Both the position numbers and the translations under genes were made by a program. A stretch of 64,000 nucleotides of DNA. Origin: Cognatilysobacter terrigena (GTDB taxonomy: Bacteria; Pseudomonadota; Gammaproteobacteria; Xanthomonadales; Xanthomonadaceae). This document shows positions 1 to 8,958 of the stretch, piece by piece. The notes under the pieces were generated by a model, which saw nothing but the letters and a program-made list of their open reading frames with translations, was not told the DNA's origin and searched no databases. The first letter of the stretch is position 1. Every line of letters starts with the position of its first letter. Location of the stretch: contig NZ_SELT01000007.1 of the NCBI RefSeq assembly GCF_004361065.1, positions 1 through 64,000 of the forward strand. Reading direction: 5' to 3'.

Positions 1-409
1 AGTCGGAGATGTTCGACGACGCGGTGCCGCCGTTGTTGGCCGCCGCGCTGCCGAGCGTGGCGAGGGCGACGCTGTTGTCGGTGGAGTTGTCCGTCGAGTT
101 GTCGTCGTGCGAGTCGGTCGTCGAGTTGTCGTTGCCCGAGTCCGAGATCGCAAGGTCGAGGTTGGTGGAGTTGTCGTTGTACGAATCGTTCGTGGAGTCG
201 TTATTGAAGCCCGAACGGTTGTCGTTGTTCGAGTCGTTCGTCGAGTTGTCGTTGTAGGCGTCGTTGGTGGAGCTGTCGGTCGCGGTGGTGCCGGCGAGCG
301 TCAGGCGGTCGTTGCTGTTCAACGCGTCGGTCACGCTCTGCGCGAACGCCGGGGCAGCGGCAAAGCCGAGCGCCAGTGCGACGGAGGCGGCGATGAGGTT
401 CTTGCGCAT
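1..409 (-). CDS. Secreted Asn/Asp/Ser/Thr-repeat protein, 3' end outside window
   Basis: The reading frame starts at an ATG complementary to 407-409, preceded by AAGGAGAACC, a good ribosome binding site, and stays open to base 1, giving at least 136 residues. The N-terminus MRKNLIAASVALALGFAAAPAFA is a textbook signal peptide with cleavage before Gln24. From about residue 45 to 110 the chain is almost only N, D, S and T in loose repeats such as YNDNSTNDS and NDNST, then turns to A/G/L-rich sequence (VALATLGSAAANNGG). The matching DNA repeats (gagttgtcgttg units) are visible. I do not recognise a family; an exported, intrinsically disordered surface or ion-binding protein is a guess. The C-terminus lies outside the window. 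Confidence 0.75.
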   Translation of the reverse strand, partial: MRKNLIAASVALALGFAAAPAFAQSVTDALNSNDRLTLAGTTATDSSTNDAYNDNSTNDSNNDNRSGFNNDSTNDSYNDNSTNLDLAISDSGNDNSTTDSHDDNSTDNSTDNSVALATLGSAAANNGGTASSNISD

Positions 410-476
410 GTGGTTCTCCTTGGGATGTCGAATTTCAGGGGAGGAAGCGCCCCTTTTCGGACGCATCGCCCTCGTC

Positions 477-492
477 GCATATCCCGTGCCAA
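477..492 (-). promoter_or_regulatory. rpoN-type promoter: Candidate sigma-54 (-24/-12) promoter
   Basis: Read on the minus strand the bases are TTGGCACGGGATATGC: a full TGGCACG -24 element, then GC at the -12 position with the required 10 bases between GG and GC. One base of the consensus TTGC is changed to ATGC. Transcription would begin near 465, about 55 bases upstream of the ATG of the repeat protein at 409. Sequence match only. Confidence 0.4.
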
Positions 493-494
493 CC

Positions 495-510
495 CGTGAC
501 CTACGTCACG
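495..510. promoter_or_regulatory. Inverted repeat CGTGAC-N4-GTCACG
   Basis: A perfect 6-base inverted repeat with a 4-base centre (CTAC) lies directly upstream of the candidate -24 element. The spacing resembles that of FNR/CRP-superfamily operators (half-sites separated by 4 bases), but the half-site is not a standard one. The remainder of the 369-base gap 410-778 shows no further gene. Confidence 0.3.
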
Positions 511-778
511 AATTCGCGCGCGCCCCACATGGATGAATGCTTTGCGAACCCGAGCGTCAAGCGAGGCGTTCGAAATTCACATGTCGTGTCTGCAAACCGT
601 TCAACAGCATCGAAAATTTTTCCGCGCATGAAGCTGCACGCACGAGTCCGCTTTAACCGAACGAGCACGAAAACGAGATGGCCGTTTCGCACGCAGTGCA
701 CGTTTTCGCGCGTGTGGAGCTCTGACAACGACCAACGCGGGCAGCGGACACGACCATGCGAAACCGTGCCGACGCAAT

Positions 779-1570
779 TCAATCGTGCGGGATCGCGCGC
801 ACTTCGCAGACGGCGCGCAACGCGGCCTTGATCGGCCGACCACGCGAACGCAACAGTTCGCGTTGCGTCTGCCAGTCGGGAAAGCGCTGTTCGACTTCCG
901 CCCAGAATGCGGGCGAGTGGTTCGCCTGTATCAGATGGCAGAGCTCGTGCACGAGCACGTATTCGAACGCCGCGGGCGGCGCGAGCACGAGCGCGAGATC
1001 CAGGCGCATGCGGTCGTCCGGAGCGAGCGAGCCCCACAGCGACGTGAGCGGACGGATCGTCGTCGTGCGCGGCGCGCGCGGCAGCGTCGGCAGGTATTTC
1101 GGCATCCAGCGCCCGACGTCCGCCTTCGCTTGCGCCAGATAGAAATTCGAGAACGCCTTGCGCACCGCGGCTTCGCCAAGCGCAGGCGGCAGCGTGGCGA
1201 CTACCTGCTCATGGTCGAGCTCGACGCGCAGGAAACGGCCTTCGCGCCACTGCAGCGGCGCATCGACGCCGCGCAACGGCAGCGTCGTGCTTTCGCCGAT
1301 GCGCAGCGGCTGCACGTCGCCGAACGTATGCGCGAGCTGGCCGGCGAGCCAGGCGGCATGTTCCTGCACGAAGGCGAGCGCGCGACGATCGCTCGTGCGC
1401 GGCGGCACCGTGAGCCGGATGCCCCGCTCGGTGACGGTCAGGCGCAGCCCGCGCACGCGGCGGTTGTCGACGCGCTGCACGTCCACGATGCGACCGTCCG
1501 GCAGCGTGACCTGCAGCGGCGCACGCGGCGTCGCGGGTGCCGCGTGCGGCGGTCGCGCGCGGAAGAACAT
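779..1570 (-). CDS. YgjP/DUF45-type zinc metallopeptidase
   Basis: 263 residues. The conserved core is at the C-terminus: HELCH at residues 208-212 gives the HExxH zinc site and NHSPAFW at 217-223 supplies the third ligand region, the arrangement of the YgjP-like (DUF45, M48-related) metallopeptidases. No signal peptide, so presumably cytoplasmic. The substrate is unknown for most of this family. Its ATG lies 7 bases after the rdgC stop, so it is probably translated from the same message as rdgC. The end of this gene faces the long gap 410-778. Confidence 0.85.
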   Translation of the reverse strand: MFFRARPPHAAPATPRAPLQVTLPDGRIVDVQRVDNRRVRGLRLTVTERGIRLTVPPRTSDRRALAFVQEHAAWLAGQLAHTFGDVQPLRIGESTTLPLRGVDAPLQWREGRFLRVELDHEQVVATLPPALGEAAVRKAFSNFYLAQAKADVGRWMPKYLPTLPRAPRTTTIRPLTSLWGSLAPDDRMRLDLALVLAPPAAFEYVLVHELCHLIQANHSPAFWAEVEQRFPDWQTQRELLRSRGRPIKAALRAVCEVRAIPHD

Positions 1571-1577
1571 CCAGCGG

Positions 1578-2483
1578 CTACTCGACCTTCGACAGCTTCA
1601 GGGCGGGCTCGAGCACGGTGAACAGACGACGCAGCTCGTGGCTCATCAGCGCGAAACGCGCCTCGAGCTCGGCACGCAGGTCCTCTCGCTCGGTGTTCTC
1701 GAGCGTGTCGACCGCGCCGTCCAGCAGCTTGAACTTGCGGATGACCAGATCCTCGCCGAGCACGAAGCTGACATGGTCGTCGAGATTCAGCGCAAGCCGC
1801 GTGACCTGCTTGCCCGACTGCAGGTGCTTGTCGATCTCGGCGTTGTCGACGAGTTCCATGCGCTGGCACTTCACCACCGCGCCCTGGTCGAGCGCATCGC
1901 GCAGTTCGCATTCGTCGCCGAGGCTGAGGCCGTCCGGCAGCGCTTCACCCGCCACCCAGCCGGTCAGTACCGAACGCGGCGCGACTTCCGCATTGAGCGG
2001 CAGTGCGGGAAAGCTGCCGAGCGCACGGCGGATCTCGCTGACGACGCTTTCGGCGGACTTCTTGCTCGACGTGTCGATCGCGACGATGCCCTGCTTCATG
2101 TCGAGGATCGCATCGGTGCGCGAGGGCCGCACGAATGCGCGCGGCAGCAGTTCGGTGATGAGCTCGTCCTTCAGGCGCTTGCGCGTGCGGCCGCCGGGGC
2201 GACGCCCTTCCTTCTCCTCGATCTCGTCGAGTTTCTTCTGCAGCAGGTCGTTGACGACCGCGCCCGGCAGCAGCCGGTCCTCACTGCCGACGGCGAGCCA
2301 GTAGGCGTCGTCGAGCATGTGCTTGAAGCCTTCGGTGTCGCGACCGAATGGCGAAACGAAGCCGCGCGTCGAGAGCTCCATCGGGCCGACGGGGCGCAGC
2401 GCGGCTTCTTCGAGGCCGGCGTCGAAGGCGTCGAGTTCGAGCGATGTCGGAAAGCGGAACAGGGTCAGGTTGCGGAAGAACAT
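1578..2483 (-). CDS. rdgC: Recombination-associated protein RdgC
   Basis: 301 residues, the usual length for RdgC, beginning MFFRNLTLFRFP as in family members and ending in the typical KLSKVE-like tail. RdgC is a ring-forming, sequence-independent DNA-binding protein on the nucleoid that restrains RecA-mediated recombination. It lies 75 bases downstream of ttcA and 7 bases upstream of the metallopeptidase gene, all on the minus strand, so a three-gene transcription unit is likely. Recognition rests on overall sequence rather than on a catalytic motif. Confidence 0.93.
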   Translation of the reverse strand: MFFRNLTLFRFPTSLELDAFDAGLEEAALRPVGPMELSTRGFVSPFGRDTEGFKHMLDDAYWLAVGSEDRLLPGAVVNDLLQKKLDEIEEKEGRRPGGRTRKRLKDELITELLPRAFVRPSRTDAILDMKQGIVAIDTSSKKSAESVVSEIRRALGSFPALPLNAEVAPRSVLTGWVAGEALPDGLSLGDECELRDALDQGAVVKCQRMELVDNAEIDKHLQSGKQVTRLALNLDDHVSFVLGEDLVIRKFKLLDGAVDTLENTEREDLRAELEARFALMSHELRRLFTVLEPALKLSKVE

Positions 2484-2558
2484 CGAAGATCCGGAGAGTG
2501 GAAAACGGGCCGCCTGGGCGGCGGCCGGAAGGTCGGTTCGGAGACAGGCGCGGTGCGC

Positions 2559-3464
2559 TCAGTCGTCGCGTGCGTCGTTTGGTTCGCCGGCGAGCCAGGC
2601 GTGCGCGTCGGGCAACGGCGCATCGCCGTGGCGGCCGAGCGCGAGGAAGTCGAACAGCGTCGTATCCGACAGCTGTGACGGGCGGATGTCGCCGAGCGCG
2701 CGCGAGATGGTTTCGATCCGCCCGGGCGACTCGCGCTCCCACGCATCCATCATCTTCTTGACCTGCTTGCGCTGCAGGTTTTCCTGCGAGCCGCAGAGGT
2801 TGCAGGGAATGATCGGGAACTGCTTCGCCTCGGCGTACGCGGCGATGTCGTCTTCCTTGACGTAGGCGAGCGGGCGGATCACCACGTGCTTGCCGTCGTC
2901 GCTCTGCAGCTTGGGCGGCATGCCCGAGAGCTTCGCGTGGAAGAAGAGATTCAGGAAGAACGTCGCGACCAGATCATCGCGATGATGACCGAGTGCGATC
3001 TTGGTGAAGCCTTTCTGCTCGGCGTACGTGTAGAGCGCGCCGCGACGCAGTCGCGAGCACAGCGAGCACATCGTCTTGCCTTCCGGCACGACGCGCGTCA
3101 CCACCGAATACGTGTCCTGCTCGAGGATCTTGTACGGCACGCCGATCGACTCGAGGTACGTCGGCAGCACGTGCTCGGGGAAATCCGGTTGCTTCTGGTC
3201 GAGGTTGACCGCGACCAGTTCGAACTTCACCGGCGCCTTCTTCTGCAGCTGCAGAAGGATGTCGAGCATCGTGTAGCTGTCCTTGCCGCCGGACAGGCAG
3301 ACCATCACCTTGTCGCCCTCCTCGATCATGCCGAAGTCGGCGATCGCGCGGCCCACCTGGTGGCGCAGGCGCTTGGCGAGCTTGTTGGCCTCGTGCTGCG
3401 CGCGCTTGGCGCGCGGCGGCAACGGTTCGGCGAGGGGAATGACGGGCAGTGCGACGGTGCTCAT
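2559..3464 (-). CDS. ttcA: tRNA 2-thiocytidine synthetase TtcA
   Basis: 301 residues. The PP-loop ATP-binding motif SGGKDS is at 58-63 and the pair CSLC at 133-136 is followed by CNLC near residue 222, which together ligate the [4Fe-4S] cluster of TtcA. The enzyme adenylates and thiolates cytidine 32 of several tRNAs. All catalytic elements are intact. The ATG at 3464 is followed by a 20-residue Pro-rich leader before the conserved fold. Likely the first gene of the ttcA-rdgC-metallopeptidase unit. Confidence 0.95.
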   Translation of the reverse strand: MSTVALPVIPLAEPLPPRAKRAQHEANKLAKRLRHQVGRAIADFGMIEEGDKVMVCLSGGKDSYTMLDILLQLQKKAPVKFELVAVNLDQKQPDFPEHVLPTYLESIGVPYKILEQDTYSVVTRVVPEGKTMCSLCSRLRRGALYTYAEQKGFTKIALGHHRDDLVATFFLNLFFHAKLSGMPPKLQSDDGKHVVIRPLAYVKEDDIAAYAEAKQFPIIPCNLCGSQENLQRKQVKKMMDAWERESPGRIETISRALGDIRPSQLSDTTLFDFLALGRHGDAPLPDAHAWLAGEPNDARDD

Positions 3465-3558
3465 GCCGTCATTCTACGGGCGGGGCGTCGCAGGGCCTGA
3501 CTGCATTCAGCGCCGGCCCGGCTCGCTGGCGGTCGCGTGCGCAGGCTAAGCTCGCCGC

Positions 3559-3768
3559 ATGAACGACGGTCGCAACCCCGCCGACATCGCCCGCCAGCTC
3601 GCCGAGCTCCGCCAGCAGCACCGCGACCTCGATCTGGCGATCGAGGGCCTGAAGCATGCCAGCGTGCGCGACGAACTCGCCGTCACCCGGCTCAAGAAGC
3701 GCAAGCTCCAGCTCAAGGACGCGATCGCGCGGCTGGAGTCCTCGCTGATTCCGGACGAGCCGGCCTGA
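3559..3768 (+). CDS. Small DUF465 (YdcH-like) helical protein
   Basis: 69 residues, strongly charged and predicted helical: Glu/Arg/Lys-rich heptads from residue 9 to 60 and the characteristic LKKRKLQLKDAIARLE segment of the DUF465/YdcH family. No enzyme motif. Function in the family is not established; a short coiled-coil is the visible property. It is transcribed away from ttcA across a 94-base spacer and converges on plsB. Confidence 0.85.
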   Translation: MNDGRNPADIARQLAELRQQHRDLDLAIEGLKHASVRDELAVTRLKKRKLQLKDAIARLESSLIPDEPA

Positions 3769-3825
3769 CGCGAACCGCGACGCGCCTCGCACCTGGGGCG
3801 CGAGCGCGTCACGCATCCGCCCGCC

Positions 3826-6594
3826 TTACGACGCGGCCTTCGCCGCGGAGGCCTTGGCCGCTTCCGCCGCCTCCGGGCTGACCTTCTCGATCGAATGCCG
3901 CAGCTCGCGGCCGAGGATGAACTTCGCGTCCTTGGCCCAGGCGTCGAGGCGTTCGTCGAAAGTGAGCTTGCCGTTCTCGTCGGCCCACACCATGCGCAGT
4001 TCGCGCAACTTCGCGATGAAGCCCCGGAACAGCGACTTGTCGAAGAACTCCGGCGCGGCCGGCGCGTACAGCAGCGACAGGCGTTGCGCGGCGAGGTGGC
4101 AGAGCGTCTCCAGCTCGCCCGCACTGAGCGTGCCGGGGCCGTTCTTCACCAGCACCGAAATCGCGATGTAGTAGCGCTCGAACGCCTGCTGCAGCGAGTG
4201 GCCGATCGCGCGAAGACGGAACACCTCGTCGGACTGGCTCGCGCTGCGCGAGAGCTGTTCCGGATCGTCGTCGTCGCGTCGGCGCAGCAGCCCTTCGGTC
4301 TGGAACAGGTCGACCGTGGCCCGCAGGCGCTCGGCGAATTCGTCCTCGCTCCACGGCAGGAACAGCTCGCTCTGCAGGAACGGATACACGCTGCGCCCCA
4401 GGCGCAGCACCGACGACAGCGTCATGCGGCGGTTGTGCTGGAAACAGCACGCGACCCACGCCGCCGCAGTGAACAGGTGCAGCACGTTGTTGCGGAAGTA
4501 GCTGAGCAGCACCGCCTTTTCTTCGTCGACCTCCAGCACGTCGCCGAGCGGATGCTTCACGCGCACGAGGACGTTGATCTCCTCGCCGTGCGCGATGATC
4601 TCTTCCGGCGTGTGCGGCGTGACGGTGACGCGATCGGAATACGGCAGCTGCGCGAGCAGCTTCTTGCTGAGCGCGATCTGTTCGAGCAGGTCGACTTCGC
4701 TCATCGCGTGCTTCGGCGTCGACAGCAGCGCGAGCGCGAGCAGGTTGATCGGATTGACGTCCGCTGCGCCGTTGACGTTGATCTGGATGCGATCGGCCAG
4801 CGTGTCGACCGTATCGTTGAGCCACGCCGGCTTCTCGTCTTCCGACACCGGGCGACCGTCCCAGTCGGGTGCCTTTTCCGCCAACACGTCGGTCAGGCGG
4901 ATCGGCTCGCCGAAGTTCACGACGACCTGGCCGTAGTTGCTGCCGAGCACCTTCGGGATGCCCATCAGCAGCTGCCAGATCGATTCCTTTTCCTTGGGCT
5001 TGCCCGACAGCTCGTCGAGATAGCTGCGGCCTTCCATCAGCTTTTCGTAGCCGATGTAGACGGGCTGGAACAGCACGGGCCGCGTCGGCGCGCGCAGGTA
5101 CGCGCGCAGCGTCATTGCGATCATGCCGCCCTTGGGCTGCAGCAATCGCCCGGTGCGCGAGCGGCCACCCTCGATGAAGTACTCGATCGAATAACCGCCG
5201 GCGACGAGCTGCGCGAGGTATTCGGAGAACACCGCCGAATACAGCGCGCTGCCGCGGATCGAACGACGCAGGAAGAACGCACCGCCCGTGCGCAGCAGCG
5301 TGCCGACGACGGGCAGGTTGAGGTTCACGCCCGCCGCGATGTGCGGCGGCACGATCCCGCGCGTGTACAGCAGGTAGCTGATCAGCAGGTAATCCATGTG
5401 GCTGCGATGGCAGGGCACATAGATGACTTCGTGGCCGGGCGCGTCTTCCTTGACCCGATCCAGGTGATGCACCAGCACTCCGCGATAGATGCGGTTCCAC
5501 ACCGGCTGCAGCAGAAAGCTCGCCGAACGCACGACCGGATGCGAGTAGTCGGCCGCGATCTCGTACGCAAGTGCGTGCGCCTTCTTCCACGCCTCGGCCA
5601 TGCTGCTGTTGTCGCGCCGCGCCTGGTCCGCGATGGCATCGAGCACGCCCGGCGCGGCGAGCACGCGGTCGACGAGCAGGCGGCGCGTCGACAGGTCCGG
5701 CCCGATCACCGCGGTGCGGATGCGGCGGAAGTGCGCGCGCAGCACGCGCGAGAGCTTGCGCACCGTGCGTTCCGGCGGCAGGCCTTCGTCGACGATCGTG
5801 CGCAGCGACACCGGCGGCGCGAAGCGCACGTACGTCTCGCGCCCGTTGAGCGCGATCGACAGCAGGCGACGGAAGCGACCGACCAGCTGCCAATTCTCGG
5901 AGAACAGCACCGAGAACCAACCGGTGGTCTTCTCGGGCGCGCGGCCGACGTAGATCGAGACGGGCACCAGCTGCACGTCCATGGACGGATCGGTGCGGTG
6001 CGCATCGATCAGGCGCGCGAGCGATTCCGAATGCGACTTGCCGTTCTCGACGCGCGGGCGTTCGAGAACGCCGGGAATATTGGGGATCGGCGCGAGCGGG
6101 CCGACGTTGCGGCGCGACAGCGCGACGTAGGCACGACCGCGGCCTGTCGGGTCGCCGGGCAGCGGCGTCAGCGGAGAGGGCAGGCCGGCCTCGCGGCAGG
6201 CGCGGTCGAGGATCAATGCGTTCGAGAGGCCGTAGTCCTCGAGCACGTAGCAGACGGGGCGACCGTTCCAGTCGGGCACGTGTTCGGCGGGCGACGTGGG
6301 TTCGATTTTGAGCGCGACCCACGGCGCCATGGCGCGTTCGAGGAGCCGCGCCCACCACGGACGCGAAGCCGGACGGGCGGGACGGGGCGGCGGAACGTCA
6401 CCGCGACCCGCGCCGGGCATCGGCAGGTCCGGCTGGGCGGGATCGATCGCGCGCGCGGCTTCGACGTCGACGTCGGATTCGGTGCCGGCCGGCGTGGGCG
6501 CGGCAGGGGGCGGTGTGTCGTCGCCGTTGGCGGTCGGCGCGGCGTCCGGGAACGGCAGGGGCGTCTGTTGGGCCATCGCCGGCATTATGCCCAA
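3826..6594 (-). CDS. plsB: Glycerol-3-phosphate acyltransferase PlsB
   Basis: 922 residues. PlsB acylates sn-glycerol-3-phosphate at C1, the first step of phospholipid synthesis at the inner membrane. The acyltransferase HX4D box HRSHMD is at 396-401, followed by the phosphate-binding block with FIEGGRSRTGR and the later VYIGYEK motif. It is longer than the E. coli enzyme (about 807): the first ~100 residues are a Pro/Ala-rich low-complexity stretch, and there is an Ala/Lys-rich tail. Three possible ATGs (6594, 6585, 6576) exist; the first is used here but the true one is uncertain. Upstream 6595-6670 should hold its promoter. Confidence 0.95.
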   Translation of the reverse strand: MGIMPAMAQQTPLPFPDAAPTANGDDTPPPAAPTPAGTESDVDVEAARAIDPAQPDLPMPGAGRGDVPPPRPARPASRPWWARLLERAMAPWVALKIEPTSPAEHVPDWNGRPVCYVLEDYGLSNALILDRACREAGLPSPLTPLPGDPTGRGRAYVALSRRNVGPLAPIPNIPGVLERPRVENGKSHSESLARLIDAHRTDPSMDVQLVPVSIYVGRAPEKTTGWFSVLFSENWQLVGRFRRLLSIALNGRETYVRFAPPVSLRTIVDEGLPPERTVRKLSRVLRAHFRRIRTAVIGPDLSTRRLLVDRVLAAPGVLDAIADQARRDNSSMAEAWKKAHALAYEIAADYSHPVVRSASFLLQPVWNRIYRGVLVHHLDRVKEDAPGHEVIYVPCHRSHMDYLLISYLLYTRGIVPPHIAAGVNLNLPVVGTLLRTGGAFFLRRSIRGSALYSAVFSEYLAQLVAGGYSIEYFIEGGRSRTGRLLQPKGGMIAMTLRAYLRAPTRPVLFQPVYIGYEKLMEGRSYLDELSGKPKEKESIWQLLMGIPKVLGSNYGQVVVNFGEPIRLTDVLAEKAPDWDGRPVSEDEKPAWLNDTVDTLADRIQINVNGAADVNPINLLALALLSTPKHAMSEVDLLEQIALSKKLLAQLPYSDRVTVTPHTPEEIIAHGEEINVLVRVKHPLGDVLEVDEEKAVLLSYFRNNVLHLFTAAAWVACCFQHNRRMTLSSVLRLGRSVYPFLQSELFLPWSEDEFAERLRATVDLFQTEGLLRRRDDDDPEQLSRSASQSDEVFRLRAIGHSLQQAFERYYIAISVLVKNGPGTLSAGELETLCHLAAQRLSLLYAPAAPEFFDKSLFRGFIAKLRELRMVWADENGKLTFDERLDAWAKDAKFILGRELRHSIEKVSPEAAEAAKASAAKAAS

Positions 6595-6670
6595 GCGTGT
6601 TCATCGGGCCGGGAACGACGGCGAACCGGTCGGCGCCGGGCAGGCATCGTGAACGCAAGGCGTGACCGCG

Positions 6671-6701
6671 GCCAAAAGAAAAAGGAGGCCGCGAGGCCTC
6701 C
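6671..6701 (-). terminator. Rho-independent terminator downstream of rep
   Basis: On the minus strand GGAGGCC and GGCCTCC (6684-6690 with 6695-6701) form a perfect 7-bp GC stem with a 4-base loop followed by TTTTTCTTTT (6683 down to 6674). It lies about 130 bases beyond the rep stop codon and insulates plsB from rep transcription. Confidence 0.8.
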
Positions 6702-6786
6702 CCAAAACCCGGCCGGAGCCGGAGGGACAACAACGATGTGGACAGTGCCGGTGGAACCGGACTCGACCAGCTTAATAAAGCGTTAT

Positions 6787-6807
6787 TCCGAAAGCAATAC
6801 TTTCGGA
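6787..6807. repeat. Perfect hairpin inside an AT-rich island
   Basis: TCCGAAAG and CTTTCGGA are perfect 8-base arms around CAATA. They sit in about 65 bases (6769-6832) that are strikingly AT-rich compared with the surrounding high-GC DNA, just beyond the rep stop. No T-tract follows on either strand, so it is not a standard terminator. Confidence 0.5.
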
Positions 6808-6833
6808 TATGACGATAAGTAATTGATTGTTCG

Positions 6834-8813
6834 TCAGCCGTCCAGCAGCGCCCGGATGGCCGCGAACCCCGCATCTGCCCGCGCCTTCTTGTTTTCGGCG
6901 TCGGCGACCGGGTCGGCGCCATCGCGCTGGATCTCGGCGGCGGGCAGTTCGTCGAGGAACCGGCTGGGCTTCAGCCGCAGCACTTCGCCCCAGCGCTGCG
7001 CCATCTTCGAGTACGACAGCCACAGTCGTTCCTTCGCCCGGGTGATGCCGACGTAGAGCAGTCGGCGCTCTTCGTCGAGCCGGCCTTCGTCGAGCGACGC
7101 CTCGTGCGGCAGCGTGCCGTCTTCCATGCCGACGATGAAGACGTAGCGGAACTCGAGACCCTTGGCCGCGTGCAGCGACATCAGCCGCACCTGGTTGCCG
7201 GCCTCGCCCTTGTCCGCATGCGAGAGCAGTGCGAGTTGCGCCGCGAGTTCGCCCGGGCCCGCGTTGCGCGCGCCTTCGAACCAGCCGGCGAGTTCGTCGA
7301 TGTTGGCCTTGCGGCGCTGGAAGCTCGCCTCGTCCTTGCACTGCGCGCGCACCGACGCGAGCAGCCCGCTGCGTTCGGCGACTTCACCGACCAGCTCGGA
7401 CGGCGCGGCGGTGGCCGACTTCGCCCGCAACTGGCGCACCAGCGTCGCGAAGGAATCCAGCGCATTGGCCGCGCGCGGCGGCAGCTGCTTCAGCGCGCCG
7501 ACGTTCTCGATCGCCCGCGCCATCGGCATGTGCGCATGCGCCGAGAGTTCGGCGAGCTTCGCCAGCGTGCCCGCGCCGACTTCGCGCTTGGGCGCCTGCA
7601 CGGCGCGCAGGAATGCCGCGTCGTCGTCGGGATTGGCGAGCAGGCGCAGCCAGCTCAGCACGTCCTTGACCTCGCCGCGGTCGAGGAACGCGGTGCCGCC
7701 CGACAGATGATACGGCACGCGCATCAGCTGCAGCGCCTTCTCCAGCGGTCGGCTCTGGAAATTGCCGCGGAAGAGAATGCAGAAGTCGCTCCACGGCGCG
7801 CGCGTGGACGCCGCGATGAACTGGATCTCCGCGGCGATGCGTTCGGCTTCGTGGCCCGCTTCGCGACATTCCCAGATGCGGATGCGCTCGCCGTCGGCCT
7901 GGTCGGACCACAGTGTCTTCAGGTGTTCGTGCGGGTTGTTCGCGATCAGCGTGTTCGCCGCGCGCAGCACGCGATTGCTGCAGCGGTAGTTCTGTTCGAG
8001 CTTGACGATACGCAGCGTCGGATAGTCGGTGCCGAGCTGCAGCAGGTTGTCCGGGTTCGCACCGCGCCAGGCGTAGATCGACTGGTCGTCGTCGCCCACG
8101 CAGGTGAACAGACCACGCGGACCGGCCAACGCCTTGAGCAGGCGGTACTGCGCGTCGTTGGTGTCCTGGCATTCGTCGACGAGCAGGTAGCCGATGCGCT
8201 CGCGCCACGTCAGCCGCAGCTCTTCGTCGGCTTCGAGCAACTGCACGGGCAGGCGGATCAGGTCGTCGAAGTCGAGCGCGTTGAAGCTGTTGAGGCGCGC
8301 CTGATAGAGCTCGTAGATCGTTGCCGCTTCGACTTCCCGCGGGGCGCGCGCTTCGCGCATCGCTTCTTCCGGCGACAACCCCGCATTCTTCGCGCGCGAG
8401 ATCAGGTTCTTCACCGCATCGATCGCGTCGGGCTTGCTGCCTGCCGGGAGCAGGTCCTTGATCTGCGCGGCGGAGTCGTCGGCATCGAAGATCGAGAAGC
8501 CGCGGCGCAGCCCCGCCTTCGCATGTTCGATCTGAAGGAATTTCAGGCCGAGCGCGTGGAACGTGCAGATCGTCAGGCCTTCGGCCGCGTCGCCCTTGAT
8601 CCGCTTGGCGACGCGCTCGCGCATTTCCTTCGCGGCCTTGTTGGTGAACGTGATCGCCGCGATGCGCTTGGCCGGCATGCGCCCCGACGCGATCAGGTGC
8701 GCGATCTTCTCGACGATGACGCGCGTCTTGCCCGACCCTGCGCCGGCAAGCACGAGAAGCGGGCCGTCGCAATGCTCGACGGCGGCACGTTGCTGGGGAT
8801 TGAGACCGTGCAT
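6834..8813 (-). CDS. rep: ATP-dependent DNA helicase Rep
   Basis: 659 residues, close to the 673 of E. coli Rep. Superfamily 1 motifs are in order: Walker A GAGSGKT at 24-30, VDECQDTN (motif II), GDDDQSIYAWRGA (motif III), QNYRC (motif IV) and VFIVGMEDGTLPH toward the C-terminus. Rep is a 3'-5' translocase that helps the replisome through bound proteins. The N-terminal MHGLNPQQRAAVEH fits Rep better than UvrD, although the two paralogues are close. A terminator follows at 6701-6671. Confidence 0.92.
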   Translation of the reverse strand: MHGLNPQQRAAVEHCDGPLLVLAGAGSGKTRVIVEKIAHLIASGRMPAKRIAAITFTNKAAKEMRERVAKRIKGDAAEGLTICTFHALGLKFLQIEHAKAGLRRGFSIFDADDSAAQIKDLLPAGSKPDAIDAVKNLISRAKNAGLSPEEAMREARAPREVEAATIYELYQARLNSFNALDFDDLIRLPVQLLEADEELRLTWRERIGYLLVDECQDTNDAQYRLLKALAGPRGLFTCVGDDDQSIYAWRGANPDNLLQLGTDYPTLRIVKLEQNYRCSNRVLRAANTLIANNPHEHLKTLWSDQADGERIRIWECREAGHEAERIAAEIQFIAASTRAPWSDFCILFRGNFQSRPLEKALQLMRVPYHLSGGTAFLDRGEVKDVLSWLRLLANPDDDAAFLRAVQAPKREVGAGTLAKLAELSAHAHMPMARAIENVGALKQLPPRAANALDSFATLVRQLRAKSATAAPSELVGEVAERSGLLASVRAQCKDEASFQRRKANIDELAGWFEGARNAGPGELAAQLALLSHADKGEAGNQVRLMSLHAAKGLEFRYVFIVGMEDGTLPHEASLDEGRLDEERRLLYVGITRAKERLWLSYSKMAQRWGEVLRLKPSRFLDELPAAEIQRDGADPVADAENKKARADAGFAAIRALLDG

Positions 8814-8958
8814 GGGAACTGCGGCGTCGCGGGATGCGCATGGTACGGCGTCCCGTTCGCGAGGTCCGTGCGACGCGTTCAGGCTCTCGTGCCATCAGTT
8901 GGCTGTCGCGCGGCCGCCCACGACTGCACACTAGCCACTTTCCGAACGTTGGACCTGC

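Noticed and set aside
1-410. CRISPR-like array from the gagttgtcgttg repeats
   Set aside because: Repeats are short, degenerate and in frame, encoding an N/D/S/T protein; no spacers or cas genes.
3895-6822. 975-codon open frame antisense to plsB
   Set aside because: Long antisense frames are expected in high-GC genes; the Arg-rich product has no domain, and PlsB motifs lie on the other strand.
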